A stretch of DNA of 64,000 bases from Taudactylus pleione (Eukaryota; Chordata; Amphibia; Anura; Myobatrachidae): contig JAUIMM010000550.1 in the NCBI GenBank assembly GCA_031769625.1, positions 3,162,001 to 3,226,000 of the forward strand, in the 5' to 3' direction. The position numbers and the translations under genes are program-made. The notes beneath the pieces were generated by a model. That model saw nothing but the letters and a program-made list of their open reading frames with translations. It did not search any database and was not told the DNA's origin. Positions 54,799 to 64,000 of this stretch are shown piece after piece (the stretch's first letter is position 1; the number at the start of each line of letters is the position of its first letter).

Positions 54799-55470
54799 CT
54801 ATTCAAAACAAAAACAAAAATGTCACAGAGGAGCTGTAAATGTGGTACTTTCAAAACGAACAATACATATAAACAAACAACAAAATTCATAATAATACAA
54901 AAGTTGAATAACATGTATTCTAAAAAATAGACAGCAGTGATAAGGAACGTTCCCTGGATGCCTACTCTACATGAAGGTGCATGCATGCAGTGAACTCTAG
55001 CTAGGAGGTCACAAATTACTGTCTCTCAGACGTATCCCAGCATGATATGGAAAATATTGGTACTGCTAGGAAGCATAGCAGTAATCTCATGTACTGATAT
55101 CTATACTTCTAATAAACTATGGAGACAAAAAAAAAATATTCAGAATTTTTGTTTGTCTGTCTGTTCTGGCATCACGCAAAAACTATGGGATTAATTTGGA
55201 TTGCGTTTTCCATATTGCATAGCTTAGTCACCTAGAAAGAAACTGCGGTATGCATTATCTCAATGTGACATCAGGGAGAGGAGCAATAAATGAAAAACTA
55301 GATGCTTGAAACTCGGCGTGTGCAGTGTGCAGGCTCTGCAAGCCAAAAATGACTAGATGTATAAAAATATAATTTTTTGGGACAAATATACTTTTAGGGA
55401 CAGTTTATGAACTATGGAGACAAAATAAAAATTGTGATTTGCACAGGTTCCTCAATTCCAAAATGACTTT

Positions 55471-56162
55471 GGGGTAAATTTACTAAAAATCAAGTCTGAT
55501 CAGGTTTTTTTTTCACCTCCCCTGAGATCCCCGGCTTGGGCTGACCGGGTTGGGGTGTGAATGCTTTGGCCATGGAGACCCGGAGATAATGTCTCCTGGC
55601 TGTGACATTACACCCTGGTCATTTTGGGTCTGGTGCTGGTTTTAAATATAGGGGGATCCCTACGCATTTTTTTCCCCTATATTTAAAACTAGGACTGGCC
55701 CTGCAGCCAGGTGCTGGTTCCTAAATTACTGTGGAATCCAACACGTTTTTTTCCCGTAATTTTAGGAAACCAGGACTGGCTGAGCAGTCCGGGGCTGGTT
55801 ATGCTTTTGGAGGGGAGCCCACATATATATATTTTTTTTATTTAACCATTTTTTTACTATTTACAGGCAGGAACATACAGGATCACACTGATCTGTGTAT
55901 GTTTCTGCCAAACTTGCAGCTCACAGGCACAAATTTTTACAGGAGTGTTGTCCGTTCTCATGAGAGTTTATAAACTTTCATCTTAGTAAATTCCCGAATC
56001 CTATCTTCACTAGTGAAAAGTTACTCGAGTTTAGCCGATGGTGAAGTGAAGAGAGTTTGCTAACTCTCCAGTATTTTCCCATAGTAAAGAAGATTTCTCT
56101 CCTGAGTTTGTCATTAGCAAATTTGCGAGTGGAAAAAATGCCCAAACTCTCCAATTTACCCC
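55471..56162. mobile_element. Relative of the 49446 foldback element
   Basis: GGGGTAAATTTACTAAAAAT at the left and CCAATTTACCCC at the right. The interior uses CTGGTGCTGGTT and GGGGATCCCTACGCAT modules found in the other copies. It lies in the receptor intron. Confidence 0.65.
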
Positions 56163-56204
56163 TATATGTATACACATATACAATATATACATATATTGCA
56201 TATA

Positions 56205-56207
56205 TAA

Positions 56208-56245
<38 letters not shown>

Positions 56246-57001
56246 CCAGGTTCCGGCACTCATGAGGACGATACATAGTTGCTGATCCGGGTGCCATCCA
56301 TAGTGTGTTTCAGGGTCCAGAAACACGCTAACACATACACAGTCCAATGGCGGCACTCCGTAGAAAAAATCACTCAACAAACTGAACTTGCAGCAACGTT
56401 TCAGCGCCTTTAATAGCGCTTTTGTCCAGCCATAGATACAAATGAACCAACACTTAACATGTTTAAATACCTCACCCCTCTAATGTGACATCCTCTAGTC
56501 TCCACGTGCAAACCGCAAACAAGCAGTCGCACCGGAAGCTGCATCACTCGATCACGTGTCATTTTAATAATATTTAGAATGTATTTTGCACGACCATGTA
56601 GGTCTGTCACTGATGGTTGTTTGCCATATTGGCATGATTCACAACTGTTTTTATTTGTCTCTTGTTCTAACAATGTGTTTATGTATCAAATGTGTTTAGT
56701 GCACACTTAAGGTTTAGTGTAACAATGTTCAGCTGAAATTAAATGGTTGTTGACATGTTACCATGGTAACACGTGATCGAGTGATGCAGCTTCCGGTGCG
56801 ACTGCTTGTTTGCGGTTTGCACGTGAAGACTAGAGGATGTCACATTAGAGGGGTGAGGTATTTAAACATGTTAAGTGTTGGTTCATTTATATCTATGGCT
56901 TGACAAAAGCGCTATTAAAGGCGCTGAAACTTTGCTGCAAGTTCAGTTTGTTGAGTAATTTATTCTACGGAGTGCCGCCATTGGACTGTGTATATATATA
57001 T

Positions 57002-57033
<32 letters not shown>

Positions 57034-57035
57034 CC
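56205..57035. mobile_element. Palindromic pair of Penelope-like termini in a (TA)n tract
   Basis: (TA)n runs lie at 56213-56240 and 56996-57023. Between them, about 56243-56560 pairs with 56765-56992: GCAACGTTTCAGCGCCTTTAATAG with its complement, and TGCATCACTCGATCACGTG with CACGTGATCGAGTGATGCA. Each arm has the GACAAAAGCGC...GCGCTGAAAC hairpin of the PLE type. No coding region remains. Confidence 0.75.
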
Positions 57036-57700
57036 TCAAGATCTATTTTGCAGGAAGATCCAACTATATTTTAAGCACTAATCAGGCAGCTTATCTTGAC
57101 TCACGATGTTGCAGTATACATGTCAATCCAGTAGACGGCGCACCAAGATAAATACTACATATCATAGTCACTGCTCATGTTACTTGCAATCTTTCAGTGT
57201 TACTGTAGGTTAAGTACTGTAGCAACAGATTTGGGATCTGCAAGATAGTGCAGCTTTACTTACAACGCACAGTATTGCACTGGAAGTTTGTGTTCTGATC
57301 AAGATTCTGCAGAACTTGACTCCACCCAAGTTATGCAACGGAACCCGACTTAAAGTCACTGATCTACACAGGAACCTAATTGAGGCAGAAATTCTAACGG
57401 GATCTGGTGCAGGTGAGACTTGTGTTTATACCACATATACCCCTTATCCTTGGTAGCTTTACATGGCTTGCTCACTAGTTAGTAGCCCCAAGCATCTATT
57501 TGTGTTAATCCCAGAAGGAAAAGCTGCAAATACAAAGACATTTTGTGATCAATGACTACAATATAAAATATACATCATAATATTAGATGCCAATACTGTC
57601 TTTGTAAAATTAGTTCCACTGAGCAATAATAGACATCCACGCATGCGAAGCTGCGGGCAAACACTAGTGTCTAATATCTGCTAATCTTCAGACCACCAAA
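57036..57700. other. Intronic sequence, nothing recognised
   Basis: About 660 bp without a recognisable repeat or exon. Confidence 0.5.
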
Positions 57701-57834
57701 TGATATGCAACAAATCTTTTCTATTTTTTACTTACTCCGGTGGTAAAACATTTGCACATTTGACATATAATGATGGAATGTCTCTAATGTTTGTGGAGCT
57801 TCCATGTGGGATTCATCACATAAATCGATATTGT

Positions 57835-58004
57835 CAGGTTGGCCTGTATGTTCAGGCAATGAACGACATCTTCAACGACCCGCGGGAGCGAGCATCGTTA
57901 GTCGTTCACTACATACACACTGGACGATAATGGACACGATGAACGATAACGATATCATTTTCGTTCAAATCGTCAGATTTATTGTCTAGTGTGTACGCGG
58001 CTTA
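57835..58004. mobile_element. MITE fragment ending in GTGTGTACGCGGCTTA
   Basis: Contains GAACGA/TCGTTC hairpin modules and ends TTGTCTAGTGTGTACGCGGCTTA. The left end is not clear. A second MITE is inserted right at its right edge. Confidence 0.45.
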
Positions 58005-58342
58005 AGGTGCCCATCTACTAGTAGATCAGGTAAAGACAGTACGAATACGACACTGTAATCGTACCATCGTTCCCCTAGGGGGTGCAGTGCCTACAGTGAA
58101 CGATTAATCGTTCAGTGTAGGCACATCAAACATCCCCGAACATAGCCAAGCTGTCGTTATTGGCAGATCAGCCTGCATGTTCGGCCTATGATTGATGTCG
58201 GAAACGACCAGTGGGAGCGCACATCACTGGTCGTTTCCGACATTTGGATGCACGATTTTAGGGCCGATTAATGAGCGATTGCACGATTACGATGTCGTAA
58301 TCGTGCAATCGTACAGTGTAATTAGCAAGTGGATGGGCACCT
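58005..58342. mobile_element. Harbinger-like MITE with TTA duplication
   Basis: AGGTGCCCATC at the left and GATGGGCACCT at the right, flanked by TTA at 58002-58004 and 58343-58345. A 3-bp TWA-type duplication fits Harbinger. Inner palindromes include GAACGATTAATCGTTC, GGAAACGACCAGTG/CACTGGTCGTTTCC and GCACGATTACGA/TCGTAATCGTGC. Confidence 0.82.
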
Positions 58343-58351
58343 TTATGATAA

Positions 58352-58470
58352 AGCAAATCTTTGAGAGAGATAGTACCAACCAATCAGCTTCTAACTGTCA
58401 TTTTACAGGTTGTGCTAGAATATTGACAGAAGCAGATTGGTTAATACTTTATCTCTCAAGATGTAATTAA
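58352..58470. mobile_element. Fragment of the AGAGAGATA MITE family
   Basis: GAGAGATAGTACCAACCAATCAGC and its near-complement GATTGGTTAATACTTTATCTCTC form a stem. It matches the interior of 51743-52246. Confidence 0.65.
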
Positions 58471-58726
58471 TATCCCCCTTATGTTACACAATCGGGAAAA
58501 AGCAGAAATGAATACTTTCATGTGAGAGAGTGTTTTGCAATGGCAGCCATATATACATTTAGGCAGAGTTATAAGAGAACATTATGGAAAAATGAAATCG
58601 GCTTCATGTAAAAAGGTAGAACGTTTTACAAAAATAATAAATAAATGTAAAATATCTGTGTGGGATTGATTCTTTTAGAGTATTGTGGGTATGTCTAGCT
58701 GGGTCACACAGCTCCCGTATACTTAC

Positions 58727-58788
58727 ATCAATACTTTGTTATAAGGCACCACATACAGATGATCTTCATAAGGTAAACTTGATCCGTT
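58727..58788 (-). CDS. Type I cytokine receptor, 62-nt linker exon
   Basis: Minus-strand exon with acceptor TAACTTTACAG before 58788 and donor GTAAGT after 58727. It reads NGSSLPYEDHLYVVPYNKVL plus two bases (AT) completed by the next exon. The phase agrees on both sides (0 in, 2 out). Two tyrosines (YEDHLY, VPYNK) could be docking sites. A small exon between Box1 and the terminal exon is usual for this receptor group. Confidence 0.78.
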
Positions 58789-58857
58789 CTGTAAAGTTAA
58801 ACAATGAATCAGTAACCTATTGTGTACATATATTATAACTTAAATAATAGACATTGG

Positions 58858-59450
58858 GGACCTCATTCAGAGTCTCTCGCTAGCGCTGTGCTCTCGCAAG
58901 CGGCCCGTTGGTTTGCATGCGCACGCTTCGTTCTGAGGGTGCGCGAACTACTCTGTGCGATCACAGGCCGCTCGCTCGCCCAGCAAAGACAGCCAAGTGA
59001 AATGAGTGACAGGAGAGGCCGTTTGTGGGTGGTAACAGGGGCAGGACACTAATAACGGGGGTGTGGAGGTGCGAACACAGGTGTGCCTGAGTGTTTCAAC
59101 ACCGTTTTAGAGACGTGCATAATTAACGCACAGCGTCATAGTACACGTCACATGCCTGTTTTTTACACTGAAGTCCTTGCAGTGCTTGTGGTAGGGTAAG
59201 GCAACCACAAGCGCTGCGATCGCTTCCGATTATCCTCGATGTACCAATGTTTTAATACACTTCCTGGAGATGCCGTGTGCTGGTGGGCGGCTCTGCCTGT
59301 GCGATTGGGCGTATGCTGGCCACTCGCTAAGACATGGTGGGCGTGCTTATGCCTTGGCGAGCGATCGCTTCCCGTGGCGTCACTTTGACAAATTTGTATA
59401 CGCTGGAGGCGAGCGATCGCATCTAGCGAGAGACTCTGAATGAGGTCCTG
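58858..59450. mobile_element. GATTCAGAG-family MITE, ~590 bp
   Basis: GGACCTCATTCAGAGTCTCTCGC at the left and GCGAGAGACTCTGAATGAGGTCC at the right. G+C-rich interior. Lies in the receptor intron. Confidence 0.85.
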
Positions 59451-59460
59451 AGTGTGTAAC

Positions 59461-59736
59461 CAGGACTGCCGACAGCTCTGCCGGGCCCCGGTAATGGGAG
59501 GGGGCATGGCCAATTCGGGGAGGTGTGGCCAGACCCCCTCCTTGTATAATAGAAAAAATATAATATGTTTGCGGCCATTAAGCAGGCATGCGCTGCACAT
59601 GAGGGCGCTGGTGGGAGGGGGGTTGAGTTGTCACATCCTCCAGTAAAGGGGGGGGCTGCAGGACACGGACCCCCACCAGGCCCCCCCAACAGGCCTGGTT
59701 CCAAGTAAAAAGTACTCCCCCCCCCCAGCGCCCCTG
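59461..59736. mobile_element. hAT-like MITE
   Basis: Starts CAGGACTGCCG and ends GCGCCCCTG. Flanking octamers TGTGTAAC and TGTATAGC agree at 6 of 8 bases. G-rich on one half and C-rich on the other. Confidence 0.5.
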
Positions 59737-60572
59737 TGTATAGCACAAACATTTATAACAAAATAAAGCACTTACATTATGTAACTTGGGAAATTATGAA
59801 ATCTGACTTGACACACTTAGTATACATGGCAGATATAATATGTTGATTGCCAGCATGTGCACAACTACAAGTCCCAGCATGTTGGTAGCTCTGCAGTGCA
59901 TTCTGTGACTTGTAGTTCCACCTGTTGACAGAGCCTATGCTTACAGCATTTCATTATGAATCTGGGCTCCGCTAATGTAATACGCAGGATGCCAGCATTC
60001 TGACCATTTTCCTGGTACCCACGTTGCAGTGTTTGTACGCACCCCATAGAGGAGCACAGGAATATCTGTGTGGTTGCATTATTGCAGCCACACATTGGAC
60101 CTGATTCTGAGTAAGATCTCTTAGCACAGATGAAAATGGCAGGTTTCTGTAAACAGCGCATGCACAGACGCAAGTTTATGCGGTTTTATGTAGAGTACAG
60201 TATGTCCATTTTATTCTGAGGAGAGAACTTGGCCGGATCTGTCTTTCCTCCAAATAGGGCGTTTCAGGGCAGGAACACCAATGTGATCGCACCAATGTGA
60301 TCGCACAGAACCACTCTGACTTGTGTGTGTGTGTCGTGGGCTCCGTGCTATTCTGAGTCCTGCATTCAGGGAAGCGAAGCCTGTTGCTGATTGCATGGGG
60401 CCAGCGTAAAGTCAATGGGCGACACAGGTTTCCGCTTGCACACGCACGATCACCCGCATTAGTGGTACAGATACTCTTATTAGTGTAAGGTAGTAAATCA
60501 GACTTACTCAGCTGCCGGCAACTACATTCCTACTAACTGAATTACTCTATATTTGTTTCTGACTCCATTTTT
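59737..60572. other. Intronic sequence with decayed repeats
   Basis: ACTACAAGTCCCAGCATG and its near-complement at 59869-59930 mark an old repeat. GACCTGATTCTGAGTAAG near 60098 is a decayed GATTCAGAG-type end. No exon recognised. Confidence 0.45.
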
Positions 60573-62055
60573 TACCCATTCTAGAACCGCATATATGACG
60601 TGTCAGTAACAGTACTGCATATTTAACGTGCCAGTAGCAGAACCGCGTATATGAGGTGTCAGTAACAGAACTGTGTATATGACGTATCAGTATCAGTACT
60701 GCATATTTAACGTGCCAGTAACAGAAACGCGTATATGACGTGTCAGTAACAGAACTGCGTATATGACGTGTCAGTAACAGAACCGCATACATGACGTGTC
60801 AGTAACAGAACTGTGTATATGACGTATCATTAACAGTACTGCATATTTAACGTGCCAGTAACAGAACCGCGTATATGATGTGTCAGTAACAGAACTGCGT
60901 ATATGAGGTGTCAGTAACAGAACCGCATATATGACGTGTCAGTAACGGAACTGCGTATTTAACGTGCCAGTAGCAGAACCGTGTATATGACATGTCAGTA
61001 ACAGAACCGCGTATATGACGTGTCAGTAACAGAACTGCGTATTTAACGTGCCAGTAGCAGAACCGCGTATATGACATGTCAGTAACAGAACCGCGTATAT
61101 GAGGTGTCAGTAACAGAACTGCGTATATGACGTGTCAGTAACAGACCGCGTATATGATGTGTTAGTAACAGAACTGCGTATTTAACGTGCCAGTAACAGA
61201 ACCTCGTATATGACGTTCAGTAACAGAACCGTGTATATGACGTGTCAGTAACAGAACCGCGTATATGACGTGTCAGTAACAGAACTGGGTATTTAATGTG
61301 CCAGTAACAGAACCACGTATATGACGTGTCAGTAACAGAACTGCGTCTATGACGTGCCAGTAACAGAACCGCGTATATGACGTTTCAGTAACAGAACTGC
61401 ATATATGACGTGTCAGTAACAGAACTGTGTATATGATGTTTCAGTAACAGAACTGCGTATATGATGTGTCAGTAACAGTACTGCGTATATGACGTGTCAG
61501 TAACAGAACCGCGTATATGACGTGTCGGTAACAGAACTGCATATATGACGTGTCAGTAACAGAACTGCGTATATGATGTTTCAGTAACAGAACTGCGTAT
61601 ATGATGTGTCAGTAACAGTACTGCGTATATGACGTGTCAGTAACAGAACCGCGTATATGATGTGCCAGTAACAGAACCGTGTATATGATGTGCCAGTAAC
61701 AGAACTGGGTATATGAGGTGTCAGTAACAGAACTGGGTATATGACTTGTCAGTAACAGAACTGTGTATATGGTGTGTCAGTAACAGAACTGTGTATATGA
61801 TGTGTCAGTAACAGAACTGCATATATGATGTGCCAGTAACAGAACCCATGTATATGATGTGCCAGTAACAGAACCGTGTATATGACGTGTCAGTAACAGA
61901 ACTGCGTATATATATGACGTGCCAGTAACAGAACCGCGTATATATGACGTATCAGTAACAGAACTGCGTATATGATGTGCCAGTAACAGAACCCGTGTAT
62001 ATGATGTGCCAGTAATAGCACCGCGTATATGATGTATCAGTAACAGAGCTACGTA
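60573..62055. repeat. 28-bp minisatellite, ~52 copies, in a receptor intron
   Basis: The unit is approximately CAGTAACAGAACTGCGTATA plus TGACGTGT. Variants mix GACGTGTCAGTA, ACGTGCCAGTA and GATGTGTCAGTA forms and ACTGCG against ACCGCG, and a few copies gain or lose one to four bases. It covers about 1.48 kb between the Box1 exon and the 62-nt exon. ORFs here (R-H-I, Y-T-R-F-C-Y repeats) are artefacts. Confidence 0.95.
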
Positions 62056-62271
62056 TATGATAAAGTCAGAAAAGTTTTGTAAATTTCAGCCAAAAGAATA
62101 TTGGATATTTGCCACCCTGTTGTATTATCAGTGCAAAGGCCAAGGTATAACTCCATAGACGGTGGCTCCATACTGTCCTATGTGATGGTCACACTCATTA
62201 ATACATCATATCTATATAACTTGAAGCTTGTGGCTCTATGTTTATATAATTAGGCCTACAGCCGGCCTCAC

Positions 62272-62356
62272 CTTTTTTCCATTTTCATTTTGAAAACCTC
62301 CGATGATGGAACTCTTGTTTGGGTTTGGGATTCTATCCTCCCACTGCTTCTTATAT
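62272..62356 (-). CDS. Type I cytokine receptor, Box1 exon
   Basis: 85-nt minus-strand exon with acceptor TATTGTATTACAG before 62356 and donor GTGAGG after 62272. After the split arginine it reads YKKQWEDRIPNPNKSSIIGG and then FQNENGKK. W-x-x-x-I-P-x-P is the Box1 motif that binds JAK kinases. KK-x-W-x-D-x-IPNP resembles IL-4 receptor alpha and, slightly less, the common beta chain (IPNPSKS). The phase is 2 in and 0 out. An ORF covering this exon runs on into intron on both sides, so only these 85 nt are coding. Confidence 0.88.
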
Positions 62357-62559
62357 CTGTAATACAATACTAGATTAATATAGGACCTAAAGCCTGGTTT
62401 GCAAAATGTCCCCATATCATTACTACTATCTTGAAATGTAAAGCCATCAACACATACCATGTAATGTTGGCAACATGTGACACCAAACTGAACCTGATGG
62501 CCGCTAGTAGACTGAACAATAAATCAGGTACTGTATGCTAATAAATGCAGCCAGAAGAT

Positions 62560-62988
62560 AACCGCTATCAGTCTGTTTGCCCAGTGATGTTCCATCTACA
62601 GTAACACACCCAAGTGAGGCAAGAGCCGGTCTGGCCACTATGCCCTGGCTTTGAATGGTTGGATCTCAACTAGTTTGGCCACATGTGTTGGTCCCAAGAG
62701 TGGCATCACTGCCATTATACATTCATCGTGTACACAGGAGAAATAGGAATCATTGATTGAACTGTTAAAAAGCAATTTATACAGAAACATAACCCCCTAG
62801 GCTGTCATGGAATAGTGTCCATATTACACCAGCATTTCCAGCTATGTATTTTATCATACAAGCACCAGGAATCCTGGCAACTGGAGGAAATAATGAATTG
62901 TGGGCAATTGTCAATCATGTATCAGCTGCAAAATGTCCATTTAGCCAAAGACAGTTGGAGTCAATTAGAGAGTTTTTCTGTGGTCATA
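62560..62988. other. Intronic sequence, nothing recognised
   Basis: About 430 bp with no repeat or exon that I can support. Confidence 0.45.
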
Positions 62989-63344
62989 GGGGGCGATTCA
63001 GTTGTTTTGTGGGTGGTGATAATTATTGGACCCCCAGTGTTGCACTTCAATTGTTCTTGCTCGCCCATTAATTATAGAGGTCATTCATTAATTATCACAG
63101 TCATCACGCCCTATTAGATCGGGTTTAGCCATGTAAAATGGCTAAATCCATCGAACGTCATGGTTGGGGCACCCAAACTGCTGTTAACCATGGGTTTATC
63201 GCACATTTTTGCTCGCAACCTCCTGCGGGTGCGAGCAGAAATGCCGCCACCACTGGCTATCGCGTCTGAACAGAGCATGAATTTAATTTCTCAGTTGAGC
63301 ACCTAATACAGGGTAACCGTCCAAAAAACAATTGAATCACCCCC
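62989..63344. mobile_element. Harbinger-like MITE in receptor intron
   Basis: GGGGGCGATTCAGTTGTTTT at the left and AAAACAATTGAATCACCCCC at the right. Same family as 51767-52099; the flanking trinucleotides are ATA and ACA. Confidence 0.7.
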
Positions 63345-63425
63345 ACAGACTACTTGCATGTTATACAGCACTTGCTGACCTTTTGTAAAACTTGCCATGT
63401 ATACATGAAAATGCAGCATACTCAC

Positions 63426-63516
63426 CTTATCAAAACTTTACATACATAAAGGCCGCCCATTATAAGGATGATGACACAGACTGGAATTAGGATGTACAGT
63501 AAAAGGAGATTTGGGG
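63426..63516 (-). CDS. Type I cytokine receptor, transmembrane exon
   Basis: 91-nt minus-strand exon with acceptor CTTTTTTTCTAG before 63516 and donor GTGAGT after 63426. It encodes a strongly hydrophobic helix, LLLLYILIPVCVIILIMGGL, then YVCKVLI and a split arginine codon completed by the Box1 exon. A single-pass helix directly followed by a basic stretch and Box1 fits a type I cytokine receptor. The first two bases complete a codon from an upstream exon outside the window, where the WSxWS-bearing extracellular domain should be. Confidence 0.88.
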
Positions 63517-63663
63517 CTAGAAAAAAAGCAAAACAAATCACATTTTTTACTTTTTAAACTGAATATATGTTCCTGCACGTGAGAAACATACGGCACATGC
63601 TCTCCATGAAATAATAGAACATACTGCATCATTTTGTTCACAGAGGTAATTATCAAAAGACTT

Positions 63664-64000
63664 CAGAGCTGATTCAGAGCTGAACGCAATGCCAATAGCT
63701 AGCAGATCAAGCGATTGTTTGCCATTGTGAACGATTGCAAGCCGCACTGTGCACGATTGTAAGCCGCACTGTGCACGATTGTAAGCCACACTGTGCACGA
63801 TTGTAAACCGCACTGTGCACGATTGTAAGCCGCACTGTGCACGATTGTAAGCCGCACTGTGTAAGCGCACTTATTGTTTTTTAACCATGCTCGAACAAAG
63901 GGCTCAATTGCAAAGTGAGTGACAGGTAACGGGGGTTGGCTAGGCAAACAAAGGGTTGTTTGACCACTTAAACGCCGTTTCGTGGGCGTGCATAAATTAG
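63664..64000. mobile_element. GATTCAGAG-family MITE, cut by the window end
   Basis: Begins CAGAGCTGATTCAGAGCTGAACGC. Contains a minisatellite and GGGGGTTGGCTAGGCAAACAAAGG. The right end is not in the window. Confidence 0.6.
63722..63865. repeat. 22-bp minisatellite, ~6 copies
   Basis: CGCACTGTGCACGATTGTAA plus GC repeated with few changes inside the terminal MITE. The short ORFs with repeating C-T-V-R-L-T-I-V-H are artefacts. Confidence 0.92.

Larger units (their letters stand above)
54799..58726 (-). other. Receptor gene intron, ~3.9 kb
   Basis: Between donor GTAAGT at 58726-58721 and acceptor AG at 54800-54799 (minus strand). Contains a foldback copy, a palindromic PLE terminus and MITEs, listed separately. 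No further exon recognised. Confidence 0.7.

Noticed and set aside
54537..54986. 149-codon ORF taken as a whole gene
   Set aside because: Only 54537-54798 is coding; the N-terminal 62 codons read through the splice acceptor into intron sequence.
56031..57151. ORFs containing long Ile-Tyr runs
   Set aside because: Encoded by (TA)n tracts flanking the PLE termini.
59163..59752. 145- and 109-codon minus-strand ORFs
   Set aside because: They run across the boundary of two unrelated MITEs and have no recognisable domain.
60573..62055. 28-bp repeats as a CRISPR array
   Set aside because: Units are contiguous with no unique spacers and vary by point changes; it is a eukaryotic minisatellite in an intron.
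63547..63947. ORFs with a repeating CTVRLTIVHSAAYN-like peptide
   Set aside because: Translation of a 22-bp minisatellite; 22 is not a multiple of three, so the frame rotates and the peptide repeats every 22 residues.

Overview
This window looks like nuclear DNA from a vertebrate, most likely an anuran amphibian. That is an inference from three things: a tandemly amplified tRNA cluster, several Penelope-like, L2-type LINE and hAT elements with many nested MITEs, and the 3' end of a spliced type I cytokine receptor gene. Nothing in it looks prokaryotic: there are no operons, ribosome binding sites, rRNA or CRISPR. All feature identities come from reading the sequence and recalling protein families; no search was run.

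Layout. 1-6042: about nine copies of a ~578-bp tandem unit, each carrying tRNA-Arg(ACG) and tRNA-His(GTG) 8 nt apart with one T-run terminator after the pair. Copies decay toward the right, and the array is broken by two mobile insertions (3853-4383, 5106-5768). 6043-9397: MITEs, a 70-bp tandem repeat and simple repeats. 9398-14130: a broken Penelope-like element (PLE1, minus strand) with long inverted tails. 14150-16816: a TTAA-type repeat and an hAT element that has amplified an internal minisatellite. 16840-20490: a decayed L2/CR1-type LINE. 20490-24110: mostly featureless, with one hairpin MITE. 24110-29900: a shattered hAT element (hAT2, plus strand) cut up by a PLE terminus and at least five MITEs. 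30430-31045: a possible solo LTR. 31046-36073: a nearly complete autonomous hAT element (hAT1, minus strand) with a BED-finger transposase broken by frameshifts and three tandem-repeat blocks in its 5' leader. 36074-40257: a PLE terminus with a hammerhead-like motif, a TTAGG-rich repeat, an L1-type ORF1 relic and the left half of an L2 fragment. 40258-47504: a 7.2-kb Penelope-like element (PLE2, plus strand) that split that L2 fragment and left a 15-bp target duplication. 47505-53400: LINE remnants, large foldback elements and nested MITEs.

54537-63516 and beyond: the only host protein gene I can support. Four exons on the minus strand (transmembrane, Box1, a 62-nt linker exon, terminal exon) join in phase across GT-AG introns and encode the membrane-proximal and cytoplasmic part of a type I cytokine receptor of the IL4R/CSF2RB type. 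The extracellular exons must lie beyond base 64000. Its introns hold a ~1.5-kb, 28-bp minisatellite (60573-62055), a palindromic PLE terminus and several MITEs.

The main points of interest are the dicistronic tRNA array, the spliced receptor gene with its short tail, the Penelope elements with hammerhead-like termini and inverted tails, and the matched 151- and 160-bp tandem repeats in the leaders of the two hAT copies.
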